Of a stretch of 64,000 bases of DNA, positions 24,215 to 35,985 are shown one piece after another; position 1 is the stretch's first letter, and each line of letters opens with the position of its first letter. Origin of the DNA: Owenia fusiformis (Eukaryota; Annelida; Polychaeta; Sabellida; Oweniidae); the NCBI GenBank assembly GCA_903813345.2, contig CAIIXF020000010.1:60001-124000 (forward strand), written 5' to 3'. The translations under genes were made by a program, and so were the position numbers. A model generated the notes under the pieces. It did not search any database, had not been told where the DNA came from, and worked only from the letters and a program-made list of their open reading frames with translations.

Positions 24215-25955
24215 ATGGGCATTCAACACAGGAACCTGATCAACACCTGACAGTTACAGTGCCATCTATTGGTGTCAGAACCCTGGGAATAAATCTCTTA
24301 TACAACATGTACAAGGAGGGTAACAATCATTGGAAAATCACGAACTCTTTTTTAAAAGTTACAAAATTGTTATTTTTCTTTGCCATATGTTTTTCGGCCT
24401 TACTTCGGTCCAAAGCCTTCTCTATATTCCGGCTTTGAGGAGGAAGATTGAGCTGCCTTAGTATTATAAATATTGTAAATCATTGTGTCACACGCACAGT
24501 AAATATGGCATAATAATATGAAATATACCTTTATGTATAGATTTGAAGAACATCAGCTCACATCGCCGTCTGAATCTATTGTTATATTTGATTTCAAAAC
24601 TGCGAGAATAATTTCAAATTTTATTCACGTCCAGAACCGGAAGCCATTTTTAGCTACAGCGAGAAAATTTCACCATGTGTCAAACTCCGAAATGAAATTT
24701 TGAAATATCTAAATCCAGACAAGCAACGCTTCATCCTAAATATGATTAATATTCTTAAAAATATTTATAAAATTTATTAAAAATGAGTTCTAGGAGCGTG
24801 TAGCACCTTTTCTAGAGTACATACGAAATCAATGAAGTTTCGTCTAGCTGTAAGCTAGAGACTCGAGTAAGTTTTTCCTGTTTGTTGAAAACATATCCAA
24901 AGACTAGAATTTAGCATAAAATTCAATTCACTGTCGATTGATTATGATAATTTGATGACTGAAGTTGGTCGACTTTTTGTACGACAATATAATGGTGTGG
25001 CTCAAAATTTCATTATACTCACCTTTCGTTTGTTTATTGCTATTTTCGGCACAAACAACAGTCTGAAAATTGCAGAGATCATCTTTGGAATGTATTTGCT
25101 ACTGAATTTCCATGTTTTATTTCGGTTGAATGGTATAAATCTGCAATGTTTTTGTATCTGGGGGTAAATTTAAAAATATTTTCAAATAAATGAAAACTGT
25201 CGAAGTTTCCCATCAAAAAAATTCAATTTAGTGCTCAGTTTTTGTCTCTATATCACTAGTTTCTATTGGATATTTCACACTCCGGATGTAAGTTATTTCT
25301 TGAAACACAACTCGATCATAAAGCTTGATCAATTAGAATTTTAAAATATGAATATATTGTATACTTTTGTGACTTGACTTAACTTTTTCTTCCGAAACAA
25401 ATAGGTCATCCTCGGGGTCAGCCTCGTTTTTGTTTAATTGAATATATTTTTAAATCTAACACCAGATACGAAAACATTGCAAATTGCACGGTTCAAATGA
25501 AGTAAAATATGGAAATTCAGTTGCAAATACATTCCAAAGAAGTGGATGAAGTATCTCTGCAATTGTCAGATTGTTGTTTGTGCCGAAACTAGCGATACTG
25601 TAAATGAACGAAAGGTGAGTAATGAAATTTTGAGCCACAACCGTTATATAGTCGTACGAAAAGTCGACCAACTTCAGTCATCAAATTATCATAATCAATC
25701 GTCAGTGAATCAAATTTTATGCTAAATTTTAGTCTTTTGATATGTTTTTAACAAACGGGGAAAATATGAAGGCTCACAGGCAAAGAAAAATAACAATTTT
25801 GTAACTTTTAAAAATGGGTTGGTAGATTTTCGGTCTGATTGAGGAGCTCCTTTTTAAGAGATAAAATGATATTTCCGGGTTTTGGTCACCAATAAATGTC
25901 ACTGTCAGGTGTTGATACAGGTTCCTGTGGCATTCAACTGAATGCACATGCCGAT
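24215..25955. mobile_element. Foldback element with an insertion in the left arm
   Basis: Three blocks occur in mirror order. 24220-24280 (CAGGAACCTG, CAACACCTGACAG) matches 25880-25945. 24355-24392 (AAAGTTACAAAATTGTTATT, TTCTTTGCC) matches 25775-25806. 24895-25165 (TTTAGCATAAAATTCAA, GATTATGATAATTTGATGAC, GAAGTTGGTCGACTTTT) matches 25462-25760. About 490 bp (24393-24890) exists only on the left. The mirrored open frames of 71 codons at 24952 and 25671 are too diverged to argue for a gene. Confidence 0.75.
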
Positions 25956-26760
25956 TTCTCTAAGGCCACCAATTTCACTGTTTTATTTCGTCAGTACATC
26001 TACATCAATAATCTGCAAAAAAGGCTAACAAGCCCATTTAAACTAGATATACAGTTTTGTGGGCGTAGGGCTATATTTTGAGTTGGTGCGCATACTCAGG
26101 GATGCCTGATTGCGTGGCCGAAGGCCGCGCATTGCGGGGAGTCTCCATGCTAGGTTTAAAGACCCATGCACCTCCAATTCATAGTTATGAAAATGCTTTT
26201 AAATGTGAAGTTTTATTTGACATGTCTCTTTAATCAAGAAATGCATTCACATGAGCGAAACAGCTATCTTGTGACTTTATTAAAAAAAATATGGCTGCCA
26301 TTTTTTGTACTTTTGATTAACTTTACTGTTACCTTAAAATCCATAGGTTGTTACAGAATCATAGTTGAAATCAATTTGTGTAACATCTTTCCTCATTTTG
26401 TCCATTTTACGGGGTGAGAACATTTCATCAAAAATGATCTTGATTCTTCTTGATTTCGAAGAAGAAGAGGTGAATCTAAATATAAAAGGGCCTGACATAA
26501 CCTTATGTGCATGGTATTATTATTGTATTTTCAGGTGTTTTTATGCATTGAAGATTAAGCCTTCTCCATGAAGATGTGATGATATCAATCAGCAAGGCTA
26601 CAACGCTCAGCTTATGATCATCTTTTCTTGAACCGTGCAGTGTACATTCACCCATGTTTGCATCTCAAATGATTTTGCAGTAATGGTGAAGGAAAAAGTT
26701 CAAGAGTGTTTTCTGAATATTTGCCCAGAACACGATTATAGAACATGCTGGGATTTATCC
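25956..26760. other. No gene recognised
   Basis: AT-rich sequence with short open frames only. A GC-richer patch near 26110-26150 (GTGGCCGAAGGCCGCG) is a local palindrome. Confidence 0.45.
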
Positions 26761-26763
26761 AAA

Positions 26764-26868
26764 ATCTTATTAAGGGGTAGGTACAATTAACTTATTAAGG
26801 ATTAGGTACAATTAATTTATTAAGGGGTAGGTGCTATTAATTTATTAAGAGGTAGGTACAATGCACTT
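26764..26868 (+). repeat. Short tandem repeat TTATTAAGGGGTAGGTACAA, left block
   Basis: About four units of about 28 bp. The last two units, ending GGTAGGTACAATGCACTT, recur at 27765-27810 after an inserted block. Confidence 0.85.
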
Positions 26869-26879
26869 TTTTGTTGGAT

Positions 26880-27755
26880 TTACACTAGCGCGTTTTTACG
26901 TTGCGCCGAACGAAACATTTGAAACTTTCCATTTACATATGTCGCATGGTCCTTTATTTTGTCTTTTCCCTTGTTCTCAATCACACCCGGTGATCGTGAA
27001 AATGGGACGGAGGGGGGGAGCAAGCAAGTTCTGGTAGAAAAATGAACAAATCTGCAAAATTATTTTTTCAAGAAAAGGTTTATGATTTAATTGCTAAACG
27101 AATAGGCGCACGGTATGGTAAAATAGTCACGTATTCTACGAATTTTTTTTAGCCGATTCTCTTCTTTTGTATAGGATCAATTAAAAAAGGCGCAATGCCA
27201 CCAACGTGCAAAAGTCATGTTTTTGCTTTAAATCAAGCATCAACGGTCTACACAACCTGCAATAAATATTTGTAAGTGACATTATCATCATAAAATTAAT
27301 GACTTTACAAAATATGTTTCCATACGTTGTATAAAAAATAAGGGGACGGAGGGGTTTTGGGTGTCAATATCATCCCAAAATTATTGAGAAGAACTTATTT
27401 GCCTGGCGATTTATCATTATCCTAATTTATGCATAAAATCTTCATGCTTTTAACAATGCTTTCTTTAGGACATATTTTTCTGAAACCGATGCATTAGTAC
27501 ATAGTCGGGTACAAAGTATAGAAGCGGAAAAAGAATAGCTATATTGACTGAACCGTCCTTCAACCAGTACTGAACTGCTTTTTTCTTTTCATTTTACATG
27601 TATACCTACATATCTCTAAAACTTTTTAGGAAAACAGGTGTAAACTCGATCTTATTTCCTAAGACGTTTTGAAAATGGTTATGTATAAACTCAACTTAAT
27701 CTTTCTAAAACGTTTTAGCCAAAACGTCTTAGAATGCTGCGCGTAGTGTAAATTG
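26880..27755. mobile_element. Probable TIR element inserted next to the TTATTAAGGGG tandem
   Basis: Inward-reading ends TTTACACTAGCGCG (left) and, from the right, TTTACACTACGCGC are inverted near-matches. The block separates duplicate parts of the 28-bp tandem. It contains a full copy of repeat family A. No coding capacity and no clear target duplication. Confidence 0.5.
26985..27275 (+). repeat. Dispersed repeat family A, copy 3
   Basis: Contains CCGGTGATCGTGAAAATGGG, ACGGAGGGGGGAG, GTTCTGGTAGAAA, TTTTTTCAAGAAAAGG, CGAATAGGCGCACGGTATGG and GGTCTACACAACCTG. It is the longest match to copy 1 at 2594-2855. Confidence 0.75.
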
Positions 27756-27764
27756 GGCTATTAA

Positions 27765-27810
27765 GGGGTAGGTGCTATTAATTTATTAAGGGGTAGGTAC
27801 AATGCACTTA
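27765..27810 (+). repeat. Short tandem repeat TTATTAAGGGGTAGGT, right block
   Basis: Two units that duplicate the last two units of 26764-26868, ending in the same GGTACAATGCACTT. Confidence 0.8.
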
Positions 27811-27863
27811 TTAGACAGGTTAAGCTACACGTATTTAACAAAACTTGAACGTGAACTTCAATC

Positions 27864-28069
27864 ATCCTCCTAAGCAGGTATCCAGAATCCGTACCTCCTT
27901 CTTCCCCCTGCTATAACCTATTTGGAAGCGCCCGATTAAACTGAATCACATGATCTAATTATGCGCAATTACTTCTACATGATTTCTGTCTCAGTGTTGC
28001 GACAGCCAATCAGATTGCGAGTTCTTAATCGCGGAAATGCTAACTGCTTATCGCAGGGGGTAAAAAGAA
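27864..28069 (+). repeat. Dispersed repeat E, copy 1
   Basis: Direct match to 39677-39870: AGAATCCGTACCTCCTTCTT, ACTGAATCACATGATCTAAT, GTTGCGACAGCCAATCAGAT and ACTGCTTATYGC are shared almost without change. No coding; the open frame 27961-28302 crosses the repeat and is not believed. Confidence 0.85.
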
Positions 28070-28434
28070 AGAATATATTCTGGATTTTGAAGCCCTGTGA
28101 TCAGAGGATGACTTCAATGCATGCGCAGATAAATGACGTCAGATTTGTTTATTTCCTGTGGGCCAGCGTGAAGTTGACAGGTTTTTACATGAGATTATCA
28201 TATTGGTGCAATTTACAGACGCGTATTCAACAATTGTGTACTTCTATGTGCGCGCAGGAATATGACGTCAGATTAGTCTACTTTTTCATTTTGTTCCAAT
28301 GAGGTTGGGATATATGTTCCATTTCATTCCGAACATATGATACTGAGAATAAAAGATGTGTCTGATGTGTTTTCTAAAACTAGTACGGGTAGAAAAGTAT
28401 ATATATTTTTCAAATTCAATTTTTTCGATTCAAA

Positions 28435-29218
28435 AGATGATCATCAAATTGACTACTATAGACTATAGACTACTAATACTCAACTAGTAGAACATGATCT
28501 ATTAGTGATTTGTTAGTGGTCATTTTCGTTAACAGATCACTTTTTGCCATTGACTTAACAGGTGGTTTATTAGTTGAAAAAATTACCATGCAAATGAGAT
28601 AAAAATTATTGACCAATCAGAGAGCATGTAATACACTACTAATAGATCACTCCTGAAGTCTCAAGTATTACTAATAGACCACTAATACATCACTTCCTGA
28701 ACTCTAATACACCACTCATACACCACTACTAGTCTAATAGTAATCACTCCTGAAATCTCCTGGATCTTTTATACATCCATCAGGTAAAAATCTCTATAGT
28801 GTTAAATTCAGTGAGAAATTATGAATAAGATTCAACATGTACATCTTCTACATACCTTTATGAATATGCTGAGCAAGATTCAATAAAGTCCAGTCACCCC
28901 TCTGGTTGTAATGCTACATTTCATTGGAGAATTAATTCACTCACATTTTAACTATTTTCGCCATTAAAAGGGGTTTCTCATTCTAAATCAAGGATCAGTT
29001 TAATACACTACTAATAGACCATTACAGAAAAATCGAGTTAATACACAACTAACAAACCACTCCACCTAAAAAACCTTACAGTGGTTTTTAGTTGAGTATT
29101 GCCAGTTTTAATACATAACTTATAGACCACTTGACTCAATCACTTTTCATGGTGTATTGGTGATCTATTGGTGATGTATTAGTGATGTATTAGTGGTATA
29201 TTAGATTTCTTTTTTACT
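28435..29218 (+). mobile_element. Divergent relative of element family B with a different subterminal repeat word
   Basis: The central section (28805-28990: AATAAGATTCAACATGTACA, TTCTACATACCTTTATGAAT, then GGTTGTAATGCTACATTTCA) follows the same order as the centre of family B copy 2 (22120-22290). The flanks instead consist of variants of TAATAGACCACTAATACA and TATTAGTGATGTATTAGTGG, in opposite orientation on the two sides. The right end TTTTTTACTTGGG resembles the family B end TTTTTTCAATTGGG. The left border is uncertain. Confidence 0.6.
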
Positions 29219-29223
29219 TGGGT

Positions 29224-29440
29224 AGAGCTGATTAACTTTTCGGCGGCCATCTTCTTTTCTGGTGGCTGTTTTGAAGGCTTCGATAAATCTTGTCGTCACC
29301 ATTTTAAGAAAACCACTCATTGGATTCTATTCAAATTCGCACACATGATAGAGGAAATCAAGTTCAGAGCTGATTAACTTTTGGGCAGCCTTATGTTTCT
29401 GGCGGTCATATTGAAGGTTTTTCGATGGTATTATCTCGTT
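29224..29440 (+). repeat. Direct duplication just upstream of transmembrane exon A
   Basis: AGAGCTGATTAACTTTT, GGC.GCC, TTCTGG.GG and TTGAAGG occur at about 29224-29285 and again at about 29366-29425. This is intronic sequence; the second copy lies about 45 bp before the splice acceptor. Confidence 0.6.
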
Positions 29441-29471
29441 TACGTCATGCCTCTTGTTTATATTTTTCCAG

Positions 29472-29549
29472 CACTGTGTTTTGCTGTTTGCTTGTGGGTA
29501 GTGACCATTATTGTGTTCCATAGCATCGTGATCTGGGGTCTAACATCAA
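29472..29549 (+). CDS. Transmembrane exon A of a putative multi-exon membrane protein
   Basis: A pyrimidine-rich acceptor (TTTATATTTTTCCAG) precedes 29472 and a consensus donor GTAAGT follows 29549. The 78-bp exon encodes LCFAVCLWVVTIIVFHSIVI followed by WGLTS, almost entirely hydrophobic and long enough for one membrane-spanning helix. Both boundaries are phase 1. Joined to 33868, the split codon gives Ile. The exon is short, and hydrophobic peptides are easy to obtain from T-rich DNA, so its reality rests on the good splice sites and on the matching phase of the following exons. No domain family is recognised. The true N-terminal exon was not found; it may lie further left. Confidence 0.45.
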
Positions 29550-29555
29550 GTAAGT

Positions 29556-31126
29556 TAACTAGAATATATTCCCCTTTCAAATCTAAAATCTCTATTAGAG
29601 TTGACAGAACCAGCACAATGGAACTCAATATGATGCTAACTGACGCTGCTGAGGTATGTAGTCTTCATTTAATGGTGGAATCAGGGTGAGAAGTTGATAA
29701 TCTGTATGACATTCCCACCTCTTTCTTCTTTATACGAAATCAAATGATTGGAGTAATATTGCTGTAGAGTCAAATGTTTACTGTACATAGATCTGCACAA
29801 CCCTGACATGCTCTTCTTGCTGTCAACATATTCATAGGTAAGATAGATTAAAGGGGACATGCCATTAAGAGGCCATTCTCGGACTTAGTCATTTTTTCAA
29901 AAGTGTGAAAATAAAAAACCTCATGAAAAGTTCTTGAAATATCCTGAATAACAAGTTGAATATATATATATTTAATGATGGCACAAGCAAAAGTCTGAAA
30001 ATACACATGAAATGAGGGGTTTTGACAGATGCAAAAAATGGTAGATTTGTGATGAAGAAATAGAAGTTTTTGCAGTAACAACACAATTACCTCGAAGTTA
30101 TCAGTTATGAGAGGCTGAGGACTAAACTTGCCATAATACTCAATCTCAGATTATCTGTAGTATCTAACTTAAGCCGGACAGCCACTCAAAATGTATATGG
30201 GGCCCATAAGATACATTTTTCTCAATTGAAGTCACTATTTCTGTTTTTAGCTTCAGAGGATAGGAAGTACATGAACATGCTAAGTTTACCTAGATCACAT
30301 TAGCCTTACCACAAATATAAAGTATATAGGAATAGAGTTGATATGTGTGAGAACCGTAAACTTCCCATTTTATTGGGGATATGGACTTGTGATTCATGTG
30401 TATTTCTAACTTCTTCACATGTGCATGGATCTAAAGTTGTGGCAGTCATCTTGGATTTGTCATATATGTGGACATGGTTTTGGTTGTGCTGAATTTGTTT
30501 CAAAATAACATTTCTTGTATATATATACATTCGATAAGTGAGATAGGCATTTGAAATTAAGTAAATAGTATACTTGACATTTAATGCAGTAAACAGTAAT
30601 ACAATTAATTCTTTCGAATAAGTGAGTCGAGACAAAAAGTTGTTATTGTGTTAGTTTAACTGGGCATAAATTACACTCATTGGGCTTGGTTTTCTTAATT
30701 GGCTTGGATAAAATGTTGTTCTTTAAGGAGTATGGTTCAATACACAAGTTCACATTTATTCCATCCACTTGTAAAAATGAATCTCATATTATTTCATCTC
30801 GAATACGGAACACAAAAATATAATAAAAAACAAGTTTCTATTAATTGCAAAAGTTAGCTTCCATGTCACGACTGAGTTTGGGTTCCGCTTCTAGAGAAAA
30901 AAGATATTCCCTCTGGAAATATTGTATTGACCATTGCTATACACTCCATATTTAATCCTTCCTGTAAATAACATTGATATACATGTATATGACACCGAGG
31001 ATCTGGGGGTTTGAGTAATGTGAGACATGAGTTGCCACTTTTTGAATCTCATATTCAATATTCTTTCTTTAAAACCTATCTAATATTTTTGGAGTGGTAA
31101 TTCAATTATTTACCTATTTGTTATTC
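29556..31126. other. Intron, no other gene recognised
   Basis: AT-rich sequence with no repeats of note and no supportable coding. Confidence 0.45.
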
Positions 31127-31391
31127 TTTATCCCATAGTTGGGCTCTATTCCGCTCTGTAATGTAACATTGAAAACATATTTATGATATTTTGCAAATGC
31201 ATAGAAAAAGTGATATCTGTGGAATACGGCAAATATTTCACAGATATCACCTTTTGCCAGGGATTTGAAAACTACTACCAATATGATGTGTTTTGTTATA
31301 TAGTGATTTCATGACATTACGGGGATGAATGAATAAATGGATGTTGTTTTGATATGTTTTGTTTAGTTTTATAGGTGAACTATGGGATAAA
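31127..31391. mobile_element. 265-bp MITE with TTTATCCCATAGTT ends
   Basis: Perfect 14-bp inverted ends TTTATCCCATAGTT (31127-31140) and AACTATGGGATAAA (31378-31391). It encloses a 12-bp perfect hairpin, GTGATATCTGTG (31210-31221) with CACAGATATCAC (31239-31250). No clear target duplication. Confidence 0.6.
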
Positions 31392-31393
31392 TA

Positions 31394-33180
31394 GAACATC
31401 CTATGAATGTTCGTGATATCGTGTTAATCCACTCATTGATATCAATATCTGCGCTAATTGGCTAATTGGCTACTAACTTGGAAGGATATTGATATCAACT
31501 CGGAGATAAAGATAAAATCATTTAAAATCATATGATATCCTATACATATCCTTTACTGTGCCACAACTTTCTCGTATGTTATATTTTGGCACAGGCCATC
31601 ATTAATTTTCCTTGAATTCATACTTTTGTTCCTCGTTTTAGAAATGAGAGGAAATCTTTGATTTTACTTGTATTTTAGTTGCTGAAATGTTGCCCTGTTA
31701 TGTGATAAAAGGCAATAGTATCCACTACAGTCACAGTTGAAATGTACCCGTTGCTAGCCCAGAACCTACCAAAATAGCATTTGCATTTTGCCAATATTGC
31801 CCTATGTGCTTTTCCATGAAAATAGTTTTAATCGTATATTTTCTTCAGTATTTCATATATTACATTTTAATATATTTAAATTGGTTTATATTTATATATT
31901 ATGTACTTAGACAGCAATAAATAAAGAATTTTTTGTAAAAACACCAAAAATGGTATATGATCTTTAAATGACTGTTGTGTGAACATCAAAGCTCAAAATT
32001 CGCTGAAATTGTAATTTTATAAAGCACAACTGATTTTTCTTCAATATGATATGCATTATTATCAGATATCTTTCGGGCCTAAAAAGGGCCCTTATTGACA
32101 CCCGTCCTTTGAATTAATTACTGTGAAAACAAGCAACATGGATAAATGCTGTAAGAGATCTCTTTGTTACATATTTGCCAAGATTTTGATAAAATATACA
32201 AGAATGGAAAGTAAAATACAAATATTGTCATTAACAGACCCTGACTGTTTCATTTTAAGTACAATGCGAAGTTTACCTGACTTAAGCTGGCATTACAGTT
32301 ACGATACAGGTACTCATGTACATGGTTTGTTTGATTCGGGACAATAAATATTGTGGCAGGAGTTATATTGATTTGAATAATTCTCCCCAGTATGGAATCA
32401 AGTTGCTGAAAAATAAATACTGGAAAGAATAGATTGGGCTGAGGATCTCAATAAGGTCAAATGGATGTAGCGGTTTACTTTACAAGATATGAATAACTGA
32501 ACAGAAGATAAAAGAAGTTTAACCTTCTCTGATGATTCTATTTTCGAACTATGCATGCAGGTCCATTTAGAGTTGTTTATTGAACCTTGAAAAGTCATAT
32601 TTAGACTGAGGATTGAAAGGTGTTCACGGCAATCTTCATCTCATCTGTATTACAACAGGCCAGAAGTGAATTTTCGAGTCGAGTAAATGGTGATAATGTT
32701 GTTTTTATGAACCAGGGAAGTCAAAACATTACAAATGGAAATCATTGTAAGCATTTGTAGATCATTAAGAAGCATTTGAAATCGAATCCACAGTAAAAGA
32801 AATCATTAAAATATTTCACACGGACCTCTGAGAAAACACTTCCGGTTTTATAATCCATAATTTATATTTATCAAAAAATATTTTTATGAATTTCTTCGAT
32901 ATCTGCTGAAATATGGTATACTTGATTGTTGATTGTTAAATTACAAAATAGTTAGGGAAAAGAATATGTAAAAGTCGTTTGATCATGTCCCAGAAACAAT
33001 ATTTTGTTATTTTTATCAAATAGAATTCCTCTAAGTGGCACTTTAGGTATGATATTAAACTTCGCATTGGTGTTAAAAAATTAATATATTTTGAACTTTG
33101 TAATGCAATATTTGATGATTAAAAAAAGTAAAATTTTATTTGAAAAATGGCGGAAAGGAGGAGGGAATGTAGCGCAACAT
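31394..33180. other. Intron, no gene recognised
   Basis: AT-rich sequence. Short open frames (for example 32123-32347) have no domain features, splice context or repeat partner. Confidence 0.4.
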
Positions 33181-33184
33181 ATTT

Positions 33185-33835
33185 CAGACAGTCATATGTT
33201 GGATTTTGGCTATTTTCTGAGGACTTAAACAGGTGCATTTATTAGGTCAATGCATTACTTACAAGGAAAAGCACTCATAGAGATAATACAATAATTTCGA
33301 TTTTGAGACAGGGAAAATGCAAACAACCCATCCCATCCATATTTTTTCTGAAATGTTGTCCTGATTTTCAACCCCTTCCACCCCTGCTTTTTTTAATTTT
33401 TGATGATCAATATTTTATGTTTTGACACACAATTATCCCCATTGGAGTAAGTAATTCCTTCGGGGTTTTTAAAGATATCCATTATGGATGACCAAAATTA
33501 GCCGAAAGCAATTAATCGCATGAGTTTTCCCTTTGGGAAAATAACATGGGAAATATTGTTTTCCATTTTATCAAAGAGGAATTACTCATTCCTTTAAAGG
33601 TTTTTACTATGTCTTAGAACGCAACATATTGATGCAACAAAAATTGAAAAGGCAAGGGTGGAAGGGTAATTGAAAATCAGAACAACATTTCAGAAAAAAA
33701 CATGTGGGTGGGTTATTTGCATCTTCCCGGTCTCAAAGTCAAAATTATTTTATCATCTCTATGAGTGCTTTTCCTGGAGGTAATGCATTGGCCTAACATA
33801 TGCACCTGTTTAAATCCTCAGGCCTTTAAATATCC
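33185..33835. mobile_element. Small foldback element directly upstream of exon B
   Basis: Left arm (about 33215-33460) and right arm (about 33590-33833) are inverted copies. Shared are ACAGGTGCAT or near variants, AATGCATTAC, GGAAAAGCACTCATAGAGAT, GCAAACAACCCA and TTTCTGAAATGTTG. It ends about 30 bp before the exon B acceptor. A diverged direct relative of the left arm lies at 35105-35345. Confidence 0.75.
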
Positions 33836-33867
33836 CTGTTTCAAATATCCTTAACTTTTTATTGTAG

Positions 33868-33978
33868 TTATAACCAAGTTTGATGATGACAGGATATTTG
33901 GGATTATAGTTGGCCTTCAACTTGCTGTGTCTTTGCTGTTTACTCCAGTATGTGCCATTCCAGCATTGTGCTTCCTCA
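33868..33978 (+). CDS. Transmembrane exon B of the putative membrane protein
   Basis: Acceptor TTTTTATTGTAG precedes, donor GTAAGT follows at 33979. The 111-bp exon encodes ITKFDDDRIFG, a charged segment, then IIVGLQLAVSLLFTPVCAIP and ALCFL, one transmembrane helix. Both ends are phase 1; the split codon to exon C is Ser. The layout (short charged linker, then a helix with a central Pro) resembles exon C, whose helix also has the pattern II..G..L..S.LL.P, hinting that the two arose by exon duplication. No family is recognised. Confidence 0.5.
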
Positions 33979-34080
33979 GTAAGTACACATTTTCTCATTT
34001 CTCTACAATTTTCCAAACAGTTTAATATGCATCATATGATATTGTTTATTACCATATTAGATATAGACATAGACATATAT

Positions 34081-35066
34081 ATAGGGTGTCTCAAAAAATG
34101 TACCCAAAAGTATATCAACAGCATAGACAAACCAATCAATATTTTCAGACACTTTTGCATGGTCTTGTAGATAAAAGATGAAAGTTTTTTCCCCTATACA
34201 CAGTTTTTAATTCAGTTTTGCCTTTTTGATACTTTAACCCTTTACCTTTTACACCACATATTCAATGTAACCTCATATTTCGATGACAGTCTGCATCCTT
34301 ACTAGTACATTGTTCATCACATTTGATATTTCTGGTAGAATCTTTTGATTTCTGTTCGGATGCTGGTCTTAAGTTGTTCTAGGTCTCTTAGCTTGGGTTT
34401 AGCATAAAAATGGTCCTTCAAATAGCCTCAGAGAAAAAACTATAGGCGGTCAAATATGGTGAATAGGGAGGCCTTCACAATGTCTTATAGCCCCCTTATA
34501 CAGAGAGGTCAGAGGTTAAAGAAACTGCATTGGTTGGGATTCTAATGTAGCCTTTGTTGTGTGTATCAATTTGAGACCACTGTGTTTTCATTTGGATATC
34601 ATTAGGTCTCCAGGCTAGCCTGCCTTACTCTGGAAGGTAACTTCTGAATCATTTGCCGATAATTGACCTGATTATCTGTGTTTGTTCTGCCATCGTCATC
34701 CTCAGACATCTTTCTCTGTGGCTATTTGAAGGAGTGTTTTAATGCTCATTCCAAGTAAAAAGATCTAGAACAACTTAAGGGCAACATCCAAAGAGAAATC
34801 CAAAACATTCCACTGGAATTATTATCAAATGTGATGAACAATGTAGCAGTAAGGATACAGGCTGTAATGAGGTTACATCGATTATGTGGTGTAAAAGGTA
34901 AAGGGTTAAAGCATCAAAAGACAAGACTGTAATAAAAATGGTGTATTGGGGAGAAAACTTTCATGTTTTGGCTACACGACCATGCAAAAAATGTCTGAAA
35001 ATATTGATTGGTTTATCTGTGCTATTGATATAGTTTTGGGTACATTTTTTTGAGACACCCTGTATA
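34081..35066. mobile_element. Palindromic mariner-superfamily element (986 bp)
   Basis: Ends TATAGGGTGTCTCAAAAAA and TTTTTTTGAGACACCCTGTA inside TA-rich flanks are typical of Tc1/mariner-type elements. The inverted match continues about 310 bp inward (34081-34390 against 34757-35066), sharing ACCAATCAATATTTTCAGAC, TTTACCTTTTACACCACAT and TTCATCACATTTGAT. The arms carry the 3' end of the transposase gene. The loop (34391-34756) differs between halves and has only stop-broken remnants. It is dead as an autonomous element. Confidence 0.85.
34765..34932 (+). pseudogene. C-terminal fragment of a mariner-superfamily transposase
   Basis: Frame starting CTA at 34765 reads LEQLKGNIQREIQNIPLELL then SNVMNNVAVRIQAVMRLHRL and ends at TAA 34930-34932. 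The pattern DLxxLKxxIxxEIxxIPxExLxxVMxNVxxRxxxC is how many Tc1/mariner-like transposases end. The catalytic DDE/D domain is missing from this frame. A mirrored, further-mutated copy lies on the minus strand in the left arm (about 34210-34390). Confidence 0.7.
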
Positions 35067-35104
35067 CATGTACAGTATACAATATTGTCATTGATTTAGA
35101 AAGG

Positions 35105-35345
35105 AGCATGTAGGTTATTGCAAACAATTTCAGAAGGTTATATCTTGGATTATGACTACTTTCTGACAATGAAGACAAGTTTATCTTTTAGATCAATTCA
35201 TTATCTCAAAGAAAATTATGCACAGTTATAATAAAGTCAAACAAACTCGGAGATATTTAACTAGCAATCAACCCATCAACACACTTTTTCAAAGATGTTG
35301 ACCCCATTTTCACCAAAAATGCAATCATTTTTTACAATGTTTAAT
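35105..35345 (+). repeat. Relative of the 33185-33835 foldback arm
   Basis: Follows 33185-33400 in direct order with substantial divergence (AATTTCAGAAGGTTATAT against ATTTCAGACAGTCATAT; CAATTCATTATCTCAAAGAAAA against CAATGCATTACTTACAAGGAAAA). Its inner part (35269-35345: CACACTTTTTCAAAGATGTTGAC) is matched in inverse at about 43260-43345. Confidence 0.55.
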
Positions 35346-35477
35346 GCATTACTATTCTTTATTTTGATATTTATTTAATTTTTTTTTTAATTTTTTTTTA
35401 TTTATTTATTAGGATAAAACGCTTTTACAACAGCGGCACTACTAAAATTTAGTGTGCATCCAAAGTAGGTAGCGATC

Positions 35478-35985
35478 TGAGGCACTTCGATCAGGGTGTT
35501 GTCGGGACAATTTCTCTTGTGACTTAGGTTATGTATTTAGGTCTATCTCAACAGATTTTACTGGTCTTATGCGCCGCAAATGGTGCGAAAGATGTTAAAA
35601 TTGCATTTTCGACCCTAAAATTCAGATTTCTTGGGGGTACATTATTATTTAGCTATAAAACAAAAACTAAACAACCAATGCTTCTTTCTTTTGGTGTTTC
35701 TGTTAAAAGTAATCATACTTGAAATGCATATGTAAAAAAATAGAAGAATTTTAACTTTATTTAAAAACAGCAACATTTTTTCACCCTAAAATCATAGAAT
35801 TTTGGGGGGGTTGAGAGACATTGATTGGAATTGATTTTTTAATTTCTCAATCAATCTCAGTTTAATATTAATGGAACTTTCCTAAAAGTAGCACCAACAT
35901 GTCCCCAAGACATTACTATAAAGAAAAACTCAAACTCTAACATGTTTTTTGCCTATATGGGTCAATTTACCTCTCCCCTCTTTTC
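35478..35985 (+). repeat. Inverted repeat F, left arm
   Basis: Reverse complement of 39866-40374 with few differences. Shared: GGTAGCGATCTGAGGCACTT, TGTTGTCGGGACAATTTCTC, ATGCGCCGCAAATGGTGCGA and AACAACCAATGCTTCTTTCT. No gene; the 63-codon open frame at 35531 is inside the repeat. The arms are about 3.9 kb apart. Confidence 0.9.

Noticed and set aside
24952-25671. Mirrored 71-codon frames in the two arms of the 24-26 kb foldback
   Set aside because: The two translations diverge with gaps and frame changes, unlike a conserved protein.
29619-29659. Possible exon ending in GCTGCTGAG before GTATGT
   Set aside because: In phase 1, needed to join exon A, the candidate acceptors lead into a stop; no pyrimidine tract supports another phase.
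31210-31250. 12-bp perfect hairpin considered as a miRNA
   Set aside because: The stem is too short and it sits inside a MITE with its own inverted ends.
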